Shown: positions 45,851-54,734 of the stretch, piece by piece
Position numbering within the stretch: the first letter of the stretch is position 1
Layout: each line of letters begins with the position of its first letter
Position numbers and translations under genes: made by a program
NCBI GenBank assembly: GCA_049568075.1
Contig: CP144911.1
Source: Gottfriedia sp049568075
Lineage (GTDB): Bacteria; Bacillota; Bacilli; Bacillales; Bacillaceae_G
DNA: 64,000 nucleotides
Strand: one strand, 5' to 3'
The notes under the pieces: generated by a model
What the model was told of the DNA's origin: nothing
Seen by the model: only the letters and a program-made list of their open reading frames with translations
The model's database searches: none

Positions 45851-48124
45851 TTGGAGAATTGTATAAAGGTTTCAGTTCGAACGCTAGTTGAGTATGCTCA
45901 TACAGCGGGAAGTATCAATATAACATATAAAAGTTCGGTTTCATTAATTGAAGGAACAAAGGCACATCAAAAAATCCAAAAAGAATATGGTGAAGAGGAT
46001 GTAAAAGAACGACCTATATCCGGCACTATAACATTGGATCGATTGGTGTTTCAGATAGAAGGCCGTTGTGATGGATTATTATTTAAGGATGATCAATATA
46101 TAATAGAAGAAATTAAATCAACAATGAAGGATTTGAATGAAATAAATGAAAATTCATATCCTGTTCATTGGGCACAAGCAAAAGTTTATGGATATTTTAT
46201 TTGTGAAGAATTACAGCTTGAAAAGATTACACTTAGACTTACATATATTAATATTTTAACTGAGCAGAGAATAAGCTTCGATCTTTTGTTTACAAAGGAT
46301 GAATTAACAAATTACTTATACAAAATGCTAGAAATTTATTATCCTTTTGCAAAATGGAAATACGATCATATTGAGTTAAGGAATGAGTCAATAAAAGAAT
46401 TAAATTTTCCTTTTCCTTCTTTCAGAAAAGGTCAAAGAAAGTTAGCTGGAGCGGTATATCAAACGATTCAGGAAGGTAATAATTTATTTGCTGTTGCACC
46501 AACCGGAATAGGAAAAACGGTTTCAACTATTTTTCCCACTGTTAAAAGTATTGGTGAAAATAGTATAAATCGAATGTTTTACTTAACTTCTAAGACGATT
46601 ACTAGGACTGTTGCTGAAGAAGCGTTTAAGCGCATGACAGATCAAGGGCTTTGTATAAAGTGTACGACGATTACAGCAAAAGATAAAATCTGTTTTAAAG
46701 AAGAGACGTTGTGTCAAAAGGATTATTGTGAATATGCCAATGGTTATTATGACCGGATAAATGATGCTGTTCTTGATATTCTTTCATCGGAAAAAGCGCT
46801 AACTAGGGATAAAATAGAAGAATATGCACGAAAACATACAGTCTGTCCTTTTGAATACTCATTAGATTTATTAAATTCTTCAGATGCTATTATTTGTGAT
46901 GTAAATTATATTTTCGATCCACGAGTATCGTTAAAAAGATTATTTGATGAGCATAAACGAAGTTCAGTTTTATTAATTGATGAAGCTCATAATCTTGTTG
47001 ATCGGGCAAGAGAAATGTACTCTGCAAGTCTATTCAAATCTAAATTTTTAGAGTTGAAAAATAGATATAAAAATTTAAAAGATGAACTTTATGCCATAAT
47101 AAATGAAATAAATAAGCGATTGATTGAATTAAGAAAGAAATGGAAGGACGTTGTATCACCAGTTTCAAAAGAAATTGATGAGGATTTATTGGAACTTCTA
47201 CATACATTTAATGAAATCGTCGAAATAAAATTACAGGAAATGGACGAGGACGAAAATAAACAACTTTTACTTGATACTTATTTTGAGTCGCTCAACTTCG
47301 TCAAAATTGCAGAGTTTTTTGATGAAAATTACGTATGCTACTATGAACTTTATAAAAGTGAAGTTCATTTAAAGTTGTTTTGCCTAGATCCTTCTAAAGT
47401 AGTAAATGACGTCATAAAAAAATTTCGCTCAACAATTTATTTTTCAGCTACTTTAACACCAATTCAATATTTTCAAGATATGCTTGGTGATCAAAGCCGC
47501 GATTATACAATTTCAATCGATTCTCCTTTTCATAGTGAACAACTGGAAGTAACAATTGACCCACTTTCAACACGATATCAAGATCGTGAAAGAAATTTAG
47601 AAAGATTAATTGATTCGGTGTATAAAGAAATTACGAAAAGAAAAGGTAATTATTTAGTTTTTTATCCGTCTTATCAATATTTAATTCAAAGTGTTGATTT
47701 ATTTAAAGAGAAATACCCTAACATAAAAACAATCGTTCAAGAAAATGGTATGACTGAAATTGAACGAGAAGAGTTCCTTTTACGGTTTGATAGTCATAAT
47801 GAGGAAACATTAGTTGGCTTTGCTGTATTAGGTGGGATATTCTCTGAAGGGATCGATTTAAAGGGTGATCGATTAAATGGTGTCGTAGTAGTTGGTGTAG
47901 GGTTGCCGCAAATTTGTTTAGAAAGAAATATTTTAAAGGAGCATTTTCATTCGGTTGGAAAAAATGGGTATAATTATGCATATGTCTTTCCAGGTATGAA
48001 TAAAGTAATGCAAGCTGGAGGAAGAGTTATTCGTTCTGAATCAGATGAAGGGACTTTATTACTAATTGATGACCGATATAAGAGCACTCTTTATCAAAGT
48101 TTATTACCTGAAGAATGGAAATGA
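45851..48124 (+). CDS. DinG/XPD-type Fe-S helicase fused to an N-terminal PD-(D/E)XK nuclease
   Basis: 757 residues. The N-terminal about 170 residues carry a PD-(D/E)XK nuclease pattern: His about 39 (GTKAHQK), Asp about 74 (EGRCDGLLF) and Glu/Lys about 87/89 (IIEEIKST). The rest is a Rad3/XPD-like superfamily 2 helicase: Walker A APTGIGKTVS, four Fe-S cysteines about 281, 288, 293 and 332, DEAH box IDEAHNL near 377, and the late motifs GIFSEGIDL and QAGGRVIRS. It should be a 5'-3' DNA helicase with nuclease activity for repair. TTG 45851 follows GGAGGG. It is monocistronic. Confidence 0.85.
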   Translation: MENCIKVSVRTLVEYAHTAGSINITYKSSVSLIEGTKAHQKIQKEYGEEDVKERPISGTITLDRLVFQIEGRCDGLLFKDDQYIIEEIKSTMKDLNEINENSYPVHWAQAKVYGYFICEELQLEKITLRLTYINILTEQRISFDLLFTKDELTNYLYKMLEIYYPFAKWKYDHIELRNESIKELNFPFPSFRKGQRKLAGAVYQTIQEGNNLFAVAPTGIGKTVSTIFPTVKSIGENSINRMFYLTSKTITRTVAEEAFKRMTDQGLCIKCTTITAKDKICFKEETLCQKDYCEYANGYYDRINDAVLDILSSEKALTRDKIEEYARKHTVCPFEYSLDLLNSSDAIICDVNYIFDPRVSLKRLFDEHKRSSVLLIDEAHNLVDRAREMYSASLFKSKFLELKNRYKNLKDELYAIINEINKRLIELRKKWKDVVSPVSKEIDEDLLELLHTFNEIVEIKLQEMDEDENKQLLLDTYFESLNFVKIAEFFDENYVCYYELYKSEVHLKLFCLDPSKVVNDVIKKFRSTIYFSATLTPIQYFQDMLGDQSRDYTISIDSPFHSEQLEVTIDPLSTRYQDRERNLERLIDSVYKEITKRKGNYLVFYPSYQYLIQSVDLFKEKYPNIKTIVQENGMTEIEREEFLLRFDSHNEETLVGFAVLGGIFSEGIDLKGDRLNGVVVVGVGLPQICLERNILKEHFHSVGKNGYNYAYVFPGMNKVMQAGGRVIRSESDEGTLLLIDDRYKSTLYQSLLPEEWK

Positions 48125-48202
48125 AAAGCCAATAATTAAATAACGAAAAAAAATGATTGATAATTATCAGAGTTTTTAATATACTTATCAATATAATTAA
48201 AT

Positions 48203-48307
48203 AATCTTATCAAGAGCGGTGGAGGGACTGGCCCGACGAAACCCGGCAACTCTAGTGAAAACTAGAAAGTGCTAAATCCTGCAGGTGAAAAACCTGGAAG
48301 ATAAGAG
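48203..48307 (+). ncRNA. SAM-I (S-box) riboswitch upstream of metI-metC
   Basis: The core is intact: P1 strand ATCTTATC (48204-48211) pairs with GATAAG (48300-48305), then AGAGCGGTGGAGGGACTGGC, CCGACGAAACCCGGCAAC and GAAAGTGCTAAATCCTGCAG. It is followed by a terminator and two methionine-biosynthesis genes. When SAM is abundant it binds and favours termination. Confidence 0.96.
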
Positions 48308-48330
48308 CGATATGTATATTTTGCGGACAT

Positions 48331-48368
48331 AACCACTTCTTATTTTTTAAGAAGTGGTTTTTTATTTG
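48331..48368 (+). terminator. Expression-platform terminator of the S-box
   Basis: AACCACTTCTTA pairs with TAAGAAGTGGTT, followed by TTTTTATTT. It lies before the metI ribosome site. Confidence 0.93.
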
Positions 48369-48388
48369 ACTAAAATGGGGGATTTATA

Positions 48389-49558
48389 ATGACTAACACA
48401 AAAGAGGCTTTAAACACGAATAAAAAATCGATTGAAACAGTAGCTGTACATGGAAGCAAAGGCTATGATCCATTAACTGGTGCGATTAGTTATCCAATTT
48501 ATCAATCTGCTACATTTAAACATGCAGGACTTCATCAATCGACTGGATATGATTATGCAAGATTACAAAATCCCACTCGAGAAGAAGTCGAAAATACTGT
48601 AGCAAAATTAGAAAGTGCAAATTTTGGAGTTGCATTTTCAACTGGAAATGCAGCCGTTACTGCAGTATTAAGCTTATTTAAAAAAGGTGACCACTTAATT
48701 GTTTCAGATGATTTATACGGTGGAACATATCGTTTATTCGAAGAAATTTATTCACCATATGGACTTGAGCATAATTTTGTTGATACGACTGAAATTGAAA
48801 ATATTCTTGATGCACTTAAACCGAATACAAAAGGAATCTTTATTGAAACACCATCAAATCCAATGATGAAAGTAACGGATTTAAAAAGAGTAGTAGAGAT
48901 TGCAAAAGAAAGAGATATTATCGTGATTGTTGATAATACATTTTTAACACCTTATTTCTTTAGACCAATTGAATTAGGGGCAGATGTTGTTGTTCATAGT
49001 GGAACAAAGTATTTAGGTGGCCATAATGATACACTTGCTGGTTTTGTCGTGACTAATTCAGAATATACGAATGAACGAATTCGTTATTATCAAAAATCAA
49101 CAGGTGCAACTTTAGCTCCATTTGACTCTTGGTTAATCTTAAGAGGAATTAAAACATTACATTTACGTATGGAATACAGTCAAAAAAATGCGATTGTACT
49201 TGCAAAATTTTTAGAAAATCATCCAAATGTTACTGAAGTGTATTATGTAGGATTACCAACGCATAAAGGATATTCAATTATTAAAGAACAAGCAACTGGA
49301 TTTGGTGCAATGATTTCATTTAAAGTGAAAGATTTAAGTTTAGTTGAACAGGTTTTAGGAAGCGTAAAAGTCATCACATTCGCAGAAAGCTTAGGTGGAG
49401 TTGAATCCTTAATTACGTATCCACATACGCAAACTCATTCAGAAATGCCAGAAGAATTTAAAAGAAAGCTTGGTCTAGATGACCATACACTTCGATTATC
49501 TGTTGGTATTGAACATATTGATGATTTATTAAATGACTTAGAAAATGCATTGGGGTGA
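48389..49558 (+). CDS. metI: Cystathionine gamma-synthase / O-acetylhomoserine thiolyase
   Basis: 389 residues, PLP-dependent Cys/Met metabolism family. It joins O-acetylhomoserine with cysteine, making cystathionine, or with sulfide. Visible motifs: IYQSATFKH near 37-45, the PLP-lysine region VVVHSGTKYLGGHNDTLAG (Lys about 209) and ETPSNPMMKVTD. It is under the S-box and overlaps metC at its 3' end (GTGATG). GGGGGA precedes ATG 48389. I name it metI by analogy with the Bacillus subtilis metIC operon. Confidence 0.9.
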   Translation: MTNTKEALNTNKKSIETVAVHGSKGYDPLTGAISYPIYQSATFKHAGLHQSTGYDYARLQNPTREEVENTVAKLESANFGVAFSTGNAAVTAVLSLFKKGDHLIVSDDLYGGTYRLFEEIYSPYGLEHNFVDTTEIENILDALKPNTKGIFIETPSNPMMKVTDLKRVVEIAKERDIIVIVDNTFLTPYFFRPIELGADVVVHSGTKYLGGHNDTLAGFVVTNSEYTNERIRYYQKSTGATLAPFDSWLILRGIKTLHLRMEYSQKNAIVLAKFLENHPNVTEVYYVGLPTHKGYSIIKEQATGFGAMISFKVKDLSLVEQVLGSVKVITFAESLGGVESLITYPHTQTHSEMPEEFKRKLGLDDHTLRLSVGIEHIDDLLNDLENALG

Positions 49559-49563
49559 TGAGC

Positions 49564-50730
49564 ATGCAATTTGGAACGAAATTAATTCATAACGGAAATG
49601 AAATAGATCAGGCAACAGGCGCATTAAGTATTCCAATTTATCAAACTTCAACATTTCATCAATTTGATATAGAGAATTTTGGTAAGTACGACTATGCAAG
49701 AAGTGGAAACCCAACAAGGGAAGCGTTGGAAAATACAATTGCAATATTAGAAAATGGCGTTCGCGGTTTTGCGTTTTCATCAGGGATGGCTGCAATCTCA
49801 TCTGTATTGTCTTTGTTCTCAGCTGGAGATCATATTGTCATCTGTGAAGATGTTTATGGAGGAACATTTAGAATAGCGACAAAAGTATTAAATCGTTTCG
49901 GAATCGATTTTACTTTCGTGGACGCATCTAATCTACAAGAGATTAAAGCCGGAATAAAGCCAAATACAAAAGGTCTTTATTTAGAAACACCGTCTAACCC
50001 TCTTTTGAAAATTACTGATTTAAGTAGTGCAATCAAAATAGCAAAAGAAAATGACATACTTGTCATTGTAGATAATAGTTTTTTATCACCATATTTACAA
50101 AGACCATTAGACTTAGGAGCTGATATTGTCGTTCATAGCGCAACAAAATTTATTGCAGGCCATAGCGATGTAATCGGAGGATTAGCGGTCGTAAATTCAG
50201 AAGAACTTGCAAATGATTTATACACAATCCAAAATTCATTCGGAGCAATTTTAGGTCCACAAGACTGTTGGCTAACATTAAGAGGATTAAAGACGTTAAA
50301 AGTTCGTATGGATGCTTATGAACAAACTGCATCAAAATTAGCAAATTGGCTTTTAGAACAAGAAGAAGTTGAGGACGTATATTACCCAGGACTAAAAGAT
50401 CATCCCGGTCACGATGTTCATTTTGAGCAAGCTACTGGAGGAGGAGCAGTCCTTTCATTTACACTAAAAACGATTGAACAAACGACAAGTTTCCTACAAT
50501 CAGTCGAAAACGTTGCAGTTGCAGTTTCATTGGGTGGAGTTGAGACAATTGTTTCATATCCTGTAAAAATGTCTCATGCTGCAATACCGCTCGATGTTCG
50601 TGAAAGATTAGGCGTAAAAGATACATTAATAAGAGTGTCCGTTGGTTTAGAAGATATTGAAGACTTGATTGCAAGCTTCCAAAAAGCATTAAATGCAGGA
50701 GTAAGAGAAAAACAAGAAGTGCAAGAATAG
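49564..50730 (+). CDS. metC: Cystathionine beta-lyase
   Basis: 388 residues, same PLP family as metI (about 40 percent alike by eye). It cleaves cystathionine to homocysteine, pyruvate and ammonia, and thereby feeds MetE. Motifs: IYQTSTFHQF, the PLP-lysine region VVHSATKFIAGHSDVIG (Lys about 206) and SLGGVETIVSYP. The start is ambiguous: GTG 49555, ATG 49558 (overlapping the metI stop as TGATG) and ATG 49564; the last is best spaced from GGGGTGA and gives the usual MQFGTKLIHNG N-terminus. Paired with metI under one S-box. Confidence 0.9.
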   Translation: MQFGTKLIHNGNEIDQATGALSIPIYQTSTFHQFDIENFGKYDYARSGNPTREALENTIAILENGVRGFAFSSGMAAISSVLSLFSAGDHIVICEDVYGGTFRIATKVLNRFGIDFTFVDASNLQEIKAGIKPNTKGLYLETPSNPLLKITDLSSAIKIAKENDILVIVDNSFLSPYLQRPLDLGADIVVHSATKFIAGHSDVIGGLAVVNSEELANDLYTIQNSFGAILGPQDCWLTLRGLKTLKVRMDAYEQTASKLANWLLEQEEVEDVYYPGLKDHPGHDVHFEQATGGGAVLSFTLKTIEQTTSFLQSVENVAVAVSLGGVETIVSYPVKMSHAAIPLDVRERLGVKDTLIRVSVGLEDIEDLIASFQKALNAGVREKQEVQE

Positions 50731-50786
50731 GGAAAACGATTAATTACAATGGAGAATCAATCCGAGAAATCATTACCTTATCTTAA

Positions 50787-50820
50787 AAATCCCACAATGG
50801 AATTTCTGTGGGATTTATTT
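50787..50820 (+). terminator. Terminator after metI-metC
   Basis: AAATCCCACA (50787-50796) pairs with TGTGGGATTT (50807-50816), with an ATTTATTTT tail. Confidence 0.85.
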
Positions 50821-50907
50821 ATTTTATATTATTTAATTTTGCACTTTTGAAGATGCTTACATAAGATGTAAATTTTAAGTAGTATAAATGATTTTATATT
50901 TACATGA

Positions 50908-51330
50908 TCATGAAAGGAATATTTCACCATCACCAATTTCCTCTTGAATTACCTCAGCTGCACCAATAAGTGCCAATGCGTTACCAACTATTTGAACTGA
51001 ATCAGAAAGAACAATTTTTCTTTGTAACTCAAGTAAATCTTTTTTATCTGAAGTGAACAATTGCTTAGAAACGAAAAAAGCTACGGATAATTGACCGGCT
51101 GTACCAATCCACATTCCCGAAATAATATCTTTTTTCCCTTGAAAGATTGGATCTTTGTCGATTGAATATAATTTTGATAATGTAATCGTTTCGTATAATT
51201 GTGCAACTGCTTTAACCCATGATGCAGCAACAATTTTTCTTTCAAGACTTGCTTGTAATTCCTCATCTTCTAAATTAGTTTTCTGATAATGATCTTTACC
51301 ATCCTTTACCTTTATATTTTCTGCTAGCAT
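50908..51330 (-). CDS. Hypothetical alanine/isoleucine-rich protein
   Basis: 140 residues, mostly helical and amphipathic, without an N-terminal signal. Two stretches repeat a similar theme: KIVAASWVKAVAQLYETI and KIVLSDSVQIVGNALALIGA, suggesting an internal duplication. I do not recognise a family. The start is ambiguous: ATG 51330 has GGAG about ten bases upstream, while TTG 51345 and ATG 51339 overlap it. Single gene; no terminator seen on its 3' side. Confidence 0.6.
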   Translation of the reverse strand: MLAENIKVKDGKDHYQKTNLEDEELQASLERKIVAASWVKAVAQLYETITLSKLYSIDKDPIFQGKKDIISGMWIGTAGQLSVAFFVSKQLFTSDKKDLLELQRKIVLSDSVQIVGNALALIGAAEVIQEEIGDGEIFLS

Positions 51331-51598
51331 CTTTTCCATCTCCAATATAAATATCTGTTATTTATATAACTATTCAACTTGATGTGATTGTGATTCTATC
51401 TAATAGGATATTTTCGTTATTCAATGATTAACTTTTAGTTAAATTAGATGAAATAAACAAATTGTTAATTTATAAATAATCTGAAGTCAATTAATTAATA
51501 TTCAAGTTTGAATTGTCTAAAATTTGTTAAAAAAGCTAATTGACAGATGGAAATTTCTAATGAATAGGTTTCACTTTGTTTATAAGCGAATATTTTTT

Positions 51599-51659
51599 GT
51601 AAAAACACAAAAAAATGTTCGTGTTTTTACTTGAAACGTATTCTGATTGATGGTATTCT
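51599..51659 (+). promoter_or_regulatory. Promoter with an upstream palindrome before the FAD-dependent oxidoreductase
   Basis: TTGAAA (51631-51636) and TATTCT (51654-51659) are 17 bases apart. Directly upstream, GTAAAAACAC (51599-51608) and GTGTTTTTAC (51621-51630) form a perfect 10-base inverted repeat abutting the -35, as expected for an operator. Confidence 0.7.
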
Positions 51660-51712
51660 ATTTTAGGTTGATCAAATGAAATAATTTAAACCTTATTTGG
51701 AGGTATATATAG

Positions 51713-53167
51713 ATGTATGATGTTATCGTTGTTGGAGCAGGACCTGCTGGAATCTTTACTTGTTATGAATTAACTTTAAAAATGCCTAATGCTAAAGTAG
51801 TACTTGTTGATAAAGGACATGATATATTTGCAAGACATTGCCCAATTTTACAAAAGAAAATTGAAAAATGTCCTCCTGCTGCAGGTAAAAAAGAATTTTC
51901 AGGTTGCTTACCAGCTTGCTCAATTACAAATGGATTTGGTGGTGCTGGAGCATATTCAGATGGAAAATTTAATATTACAAGCGAATTTGGTGGATGGATG
52001 ACAGATTACTTATCAGATTCACAAGTAGTAGAATTAATTAAATACGTAGATAAAATTAATTTAGAACATGGCGCAACTGAATCGATTACGGATCCTTTAA
52101 CAGAAGAAGTTAGAGATATTGAACGTCGTGGTTACGCAGCAGGACTTAAATTATTACGTGCACAAGTTCGTCATTTAGGAACAGAACAAAATTTAGAAAT
52201 TCTAAAAAGCATTTATGAGTATTTAAAAACGAAAATCGATATGAAGTATAAAACTGAAGTAGAGGACTTAATAACTGAAAAGGTTGAAGGTACTCATATC
52301 ATAAAGGGAATTAAATTAAAAAAAGGTGAAGAATTACTTGCTGAGAAAGTTGTAATTGTACCTGGACGTGATGGATCAAAATGGTTAACTGATGTTATGA
52401 AAAAACGTCGTTTAAAAATGTCAACGAATCAAGTTGATATTGGTGTTCGTGTTGAGACTTCAAACGTAGTAATGGAAGAGATTAACAAGCACTTATACGA
52501 AGGAAAATTCGTATTTAATACTAGTGTGGGTACAAAAGTCAGAACATTCTGTAGTAATCCGTCTGGACACGTAGTAGTTGAAAACCATTCAGGTATTATG
52601 ACTGCTAATGGACATGCTTATAAAGACCCTAAATTAGGAAGTCCAAATACAAACTTTGCCTTATTAGTATCGCATCAATTCGCAGAACCATTCGACAAAC
52701 CAAATGAATATGCGCACGAGGTTTCACGCCTTGCAAACATGCTTTCACACGGTGGAGTAATCGTACAAAAATACGGAGATATTTTAAGAGGTCGCCGTTC
52801 AACTGAAAAACGTATAAAAGAAGGCTTTTTAGAACCAACTTTAAAAGAAGCAGTACCAGGAGATTTAGGATTAGTTTTACCATACAATACTATGAAAAGT
52901 TTGATTGAAATGGTAGAAGCATTAAATCATGTAACTCCAGGTATTGCTGCAGAACATACACTTTTCTACGGCGTAGAAGCAAAATTCTATTCAGCTCGAC
53001 CAAAGCTAAATGAACATTTTGAAAGTGAAATCTCTGGATTATATCTAGGTGGAGATGGAGCAGGAGTTACTCGTGGTTTAGCTCAAGCAAGCGCATGTGG
53101 CGTATGGATTGCTCGTGATATCGTTACAAAAATCGGAAATAAAGAAAAAGAATTAGTTACTGTTTAA
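51713..53167 (+). CDS. FAD-dependent protein of the COG2509 type
   Basis: 484 residues. N-terminal FAD motif VIVVGAGPAGIFTCYELTLK, then a Cys-rich segment CPILQKKIEKCPPAAGKKEF with FSGCLPACSITNGFGGAGAY, and a late FAD-binding end YLGGDGAGVTRGLAQASACG. This matches a family of FAD-dependent oxidoreductases of unproven reaction, widely present in Firmicutes. The conserved cysteines might be redox-active. TTTGGAGG precedes ATG 51713. It has its own promoter with an operator-like palindrome and its own terminator. Confidence 0.8.
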   Translation: MYDVIVVGAGPAGIFTCYELTLKMPNAKVVLVDKGHDIFARHCPILQKKIEKCPPAAGKKEFSGCLPACSITNGFGGAGAYSDGKFNITSEFGGWMTDYLSDSQVVELIKYVDKINLEHGATESITDPLTEEVRDIERRGYAAGLKLLRAQVRHLGTEQNLEILKSIYEYLKTKIDMKYKTEVEDLITEKVEGTHIIKGIKLKKGEELLAEKVVIVPGRDGSKWLTDVMKKRRLKMSTNQVDIGVRVETSNVVMEEINKHLYEGKFVFNTSVGTKVRTFCSNPSGHVVVENHSGIMTANGHAYKDPKLGSPNTNFALLVSHQFAEPFDKPNEYAHEVSRLANMLSHGGVIVQKYGDILRGRRSTEKRIKEGFLEPTLKEAVPGDLGLVLPYNTMKSLIEMVEALNHVTPGIAAEHTLFYGVEAKFYSARPKLNEHFESEISGLYLGGDGAGVTRGLAQASACGVWIARDIVTKIGNKEKELVTV

Positions 53168-53178
53168 TACTTAATTAA

Positions 53179-53218
53179 CAAACCTCTAGTGCATTTGATA
53201 GCAATAGAGGTTTGTTTT
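53179..53218 (+). terminator. Terminator after the FAD-dependent protein gene
   Basis: ACAAACCTCTA (53179-53189) pairs with TAGAGGTTTGT (53205-53215), followed by TTTGTT. Confidence 0.9.
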
Positions 53219-53348
53219 GTTAGACTAGACCTTTGATCATTATTTTGGTATTTGGCTTGATAAAGAATTAACGAGACTATTTTGAAGAGGTATAATTTAA
53301 ATAAAAACTAAAAGGGGGTTTGTGATATCTTGAAATTAAAACCTAAAT

Positions 53349-53438
53349 AATGTAGATGCGGGTTCTATCGTTAAAAAAGATGTTCCTTCTAATACTGTAG
53401 TGGCAGGTAATCCTGCGAAAGTTATTAAAAGTATATAA
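53349..53438 (+). pseudogene. C-terminal relic of a hexapeptide acetyltransferase (maltose/galactoside type)
   Basis: The frame NVDAGSIVKKDVPSNTVVAG then NPAKVIKSI and stop is the typical ending of LacA/Maa acetyltransferases. The first 150 or so residues, including the active site, are missing. A short upstream TTG frame (from about 53332, AAGGGGG before it) ends after a few codons, perhaps the old start. It is a relic, not a gene. Confidence 0.75.
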
Positions 53439-53503
53439 AATGAAATTTATAGCGAATTAGATGAAATTATAAATATAATACAAATCTATATGAGGTGAAA
53501 ACA

Positions 53504-54013
53504 ATGGATAATGGCGCAGATGTTTTGATTGTTATCGATTTGCAAAATGGTGTATGTTTCAGCGGTGATCACTTATTTGAATTACAGAATTTAATCAGTA
53601 AAGTAAATAAAAGAATCTCATTATATAGGGAATTAAATAAACCAATTATTTTTGTTCAACATTGTGATGAAGAATTAGTAGTTGGAGAAGAACTTTGGGC
53701 GATACATCCTAATCTAGATGTAGAAGAACAAGATTATTTTATTCATAAAATACATGCAAATTCTTTTTTCAAAACGAACTTAAAGAGTGTTTTAGATCAA
53801 TTAGCAGTACATAGAATAGAATTTTGCGGTGCTCAAACTGAATATTGTATGGATGCAACAATTAAATATGCACATGGAATAGGTTACGAAAACTTCATGG
53901 TAAACGGAGCAACCTCTACATTAAATAATCCATTTATGTCTGCAAAAGAGACAATTGATTTTTATGAAAAAATGTGGAATCGTAGATTTTTACATTTTAT
54001 AGAAGTAAAATAA
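53504..54013 (+). CDS. Isochorismatase-family cysteine hydrolase
   Basis: 169 residues. The triad is recognisable: Asp in VIVIDLQNGV (residue 12 or so), Lys in HKIHANSFFKT and Cys in GAQTEYCMDAT (near 114). Family members hydrolyse amides or isochorismate; the substrate is open. ATG 53504 is nine bases after GAGG; GTG 53495 is an earlier, less likely start. It is a single-gene unit between an acetyltransferase relic and a small exported protein gene. Confidence 0.85.
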   Translation: MDNGADVLIVIDLQNGVCFSGDHLFELQNLISKVNKRISLYRELNKPIIFVQHCDEELVVGEELWAIHPNLDVEEQDYFIHKIHANSFFKTNLKSVLDQLAVHRIEFCGAQTEYCMDATIKYAHGIGYENFMVNGATSTLNNPFMSAKETIDFYEKMWNRRFLHFIEVK

Positions 54014-54139
54014 AAAGGTTTCTACGGCAAAAAATTAACAACTCCAGATTAATGAGGCAGATGAGAAATACTCTCTAGGACTATTTAAAAATCTAGTGAA
54101 TATAATTTAGTAGATTTGAATAGAAGTGGGGGGATATAA

Positions 54140-54610
54140 ATGAAAAGAGTTGCATTTTTCATCTTCTGTTTCTTTTTGTTGTTTTTATCGAATGTCTCAA
54201 CCTCGAATGCAACATCGCGCTATTTAGGTCAAATAGATAAGAATAATCGTAAGGAAGTTAATTATTACGTGAAGAAATCAACGGTGATTGTTGAACAAAA
54301 AGAATTTAGTTTAACAAACAAAGAAAAAAACACAAACGAAAATGTAGTAGCTATTGCTGCAAAATACGATACCGTAAGAGATCGTTTCTTTAAAACAGCG
54401 AATTATGATACGTATTTACTGGATGAAAAAACAGGAGAAATACTAGACCCAGGTAAATTTGTTTCATCTAAAATATATGATGAATTCATAAATCAACATA
54501 AAAATGATGGCGAAAATGATTTTAGATGGAAAAATTCATTAATCGTTTTGGCATTAATATTTATTACAATCATTATCATTCCAATTTTTGCTTCAAAATT
54601 AAATGAGTAA
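54140..54610 (+). CDS. Hypothetical exported protein with C-terminal membrane anchor
   Basis: 156 residues. An N-terminal signal peptide (residues 1-24, RVAFFIFCFFLLFLSNVSTS), an extracytoplasmic hydrophilic domain, and a C-terminal helix (SLIVLALIFITIIIIPIFAS) give a bitopic layout. No cysteine, no sortase motif. GTGGGGGG precedes ATG 54140. I do not recognise a family. The terminator 54615 marks its end. Confidence 0.65.
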   Translation: MKRVAFFIFCFFLLFLSNVSTSNATSRYLGQIDKNNRKEVNYYVKKSTVIVEQKEFSLTNKEKNTNENVVAIAAKYDTVRDRFFKTANYDTYLLDEKTGEILDPGKFVSSKIYDEFINQHKNDGENDFRWKNSLIVLALIFITIIIIPIFASKLNE

Positions 54611-54614
54611 TACG

Positions 54615-54640
54615 AAGACTGTTTCGGCAGTCTTTTTATT
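54615..54640 (+). terminator. Terminator after the exported protein gene
   Basis: AAGACTG pairs with CAGTCTT, followed by TTTATT. Confidence 0.8.
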
Positions 54641-54734
54641 ATGCTAAATAGCAGATTAATTAAAGAAGTATTTAGATTGAAAAATAGTTCAACTAGTAGT
54701 ACTTTTAATAGAAAACATGTTAGGAGATAAGATA

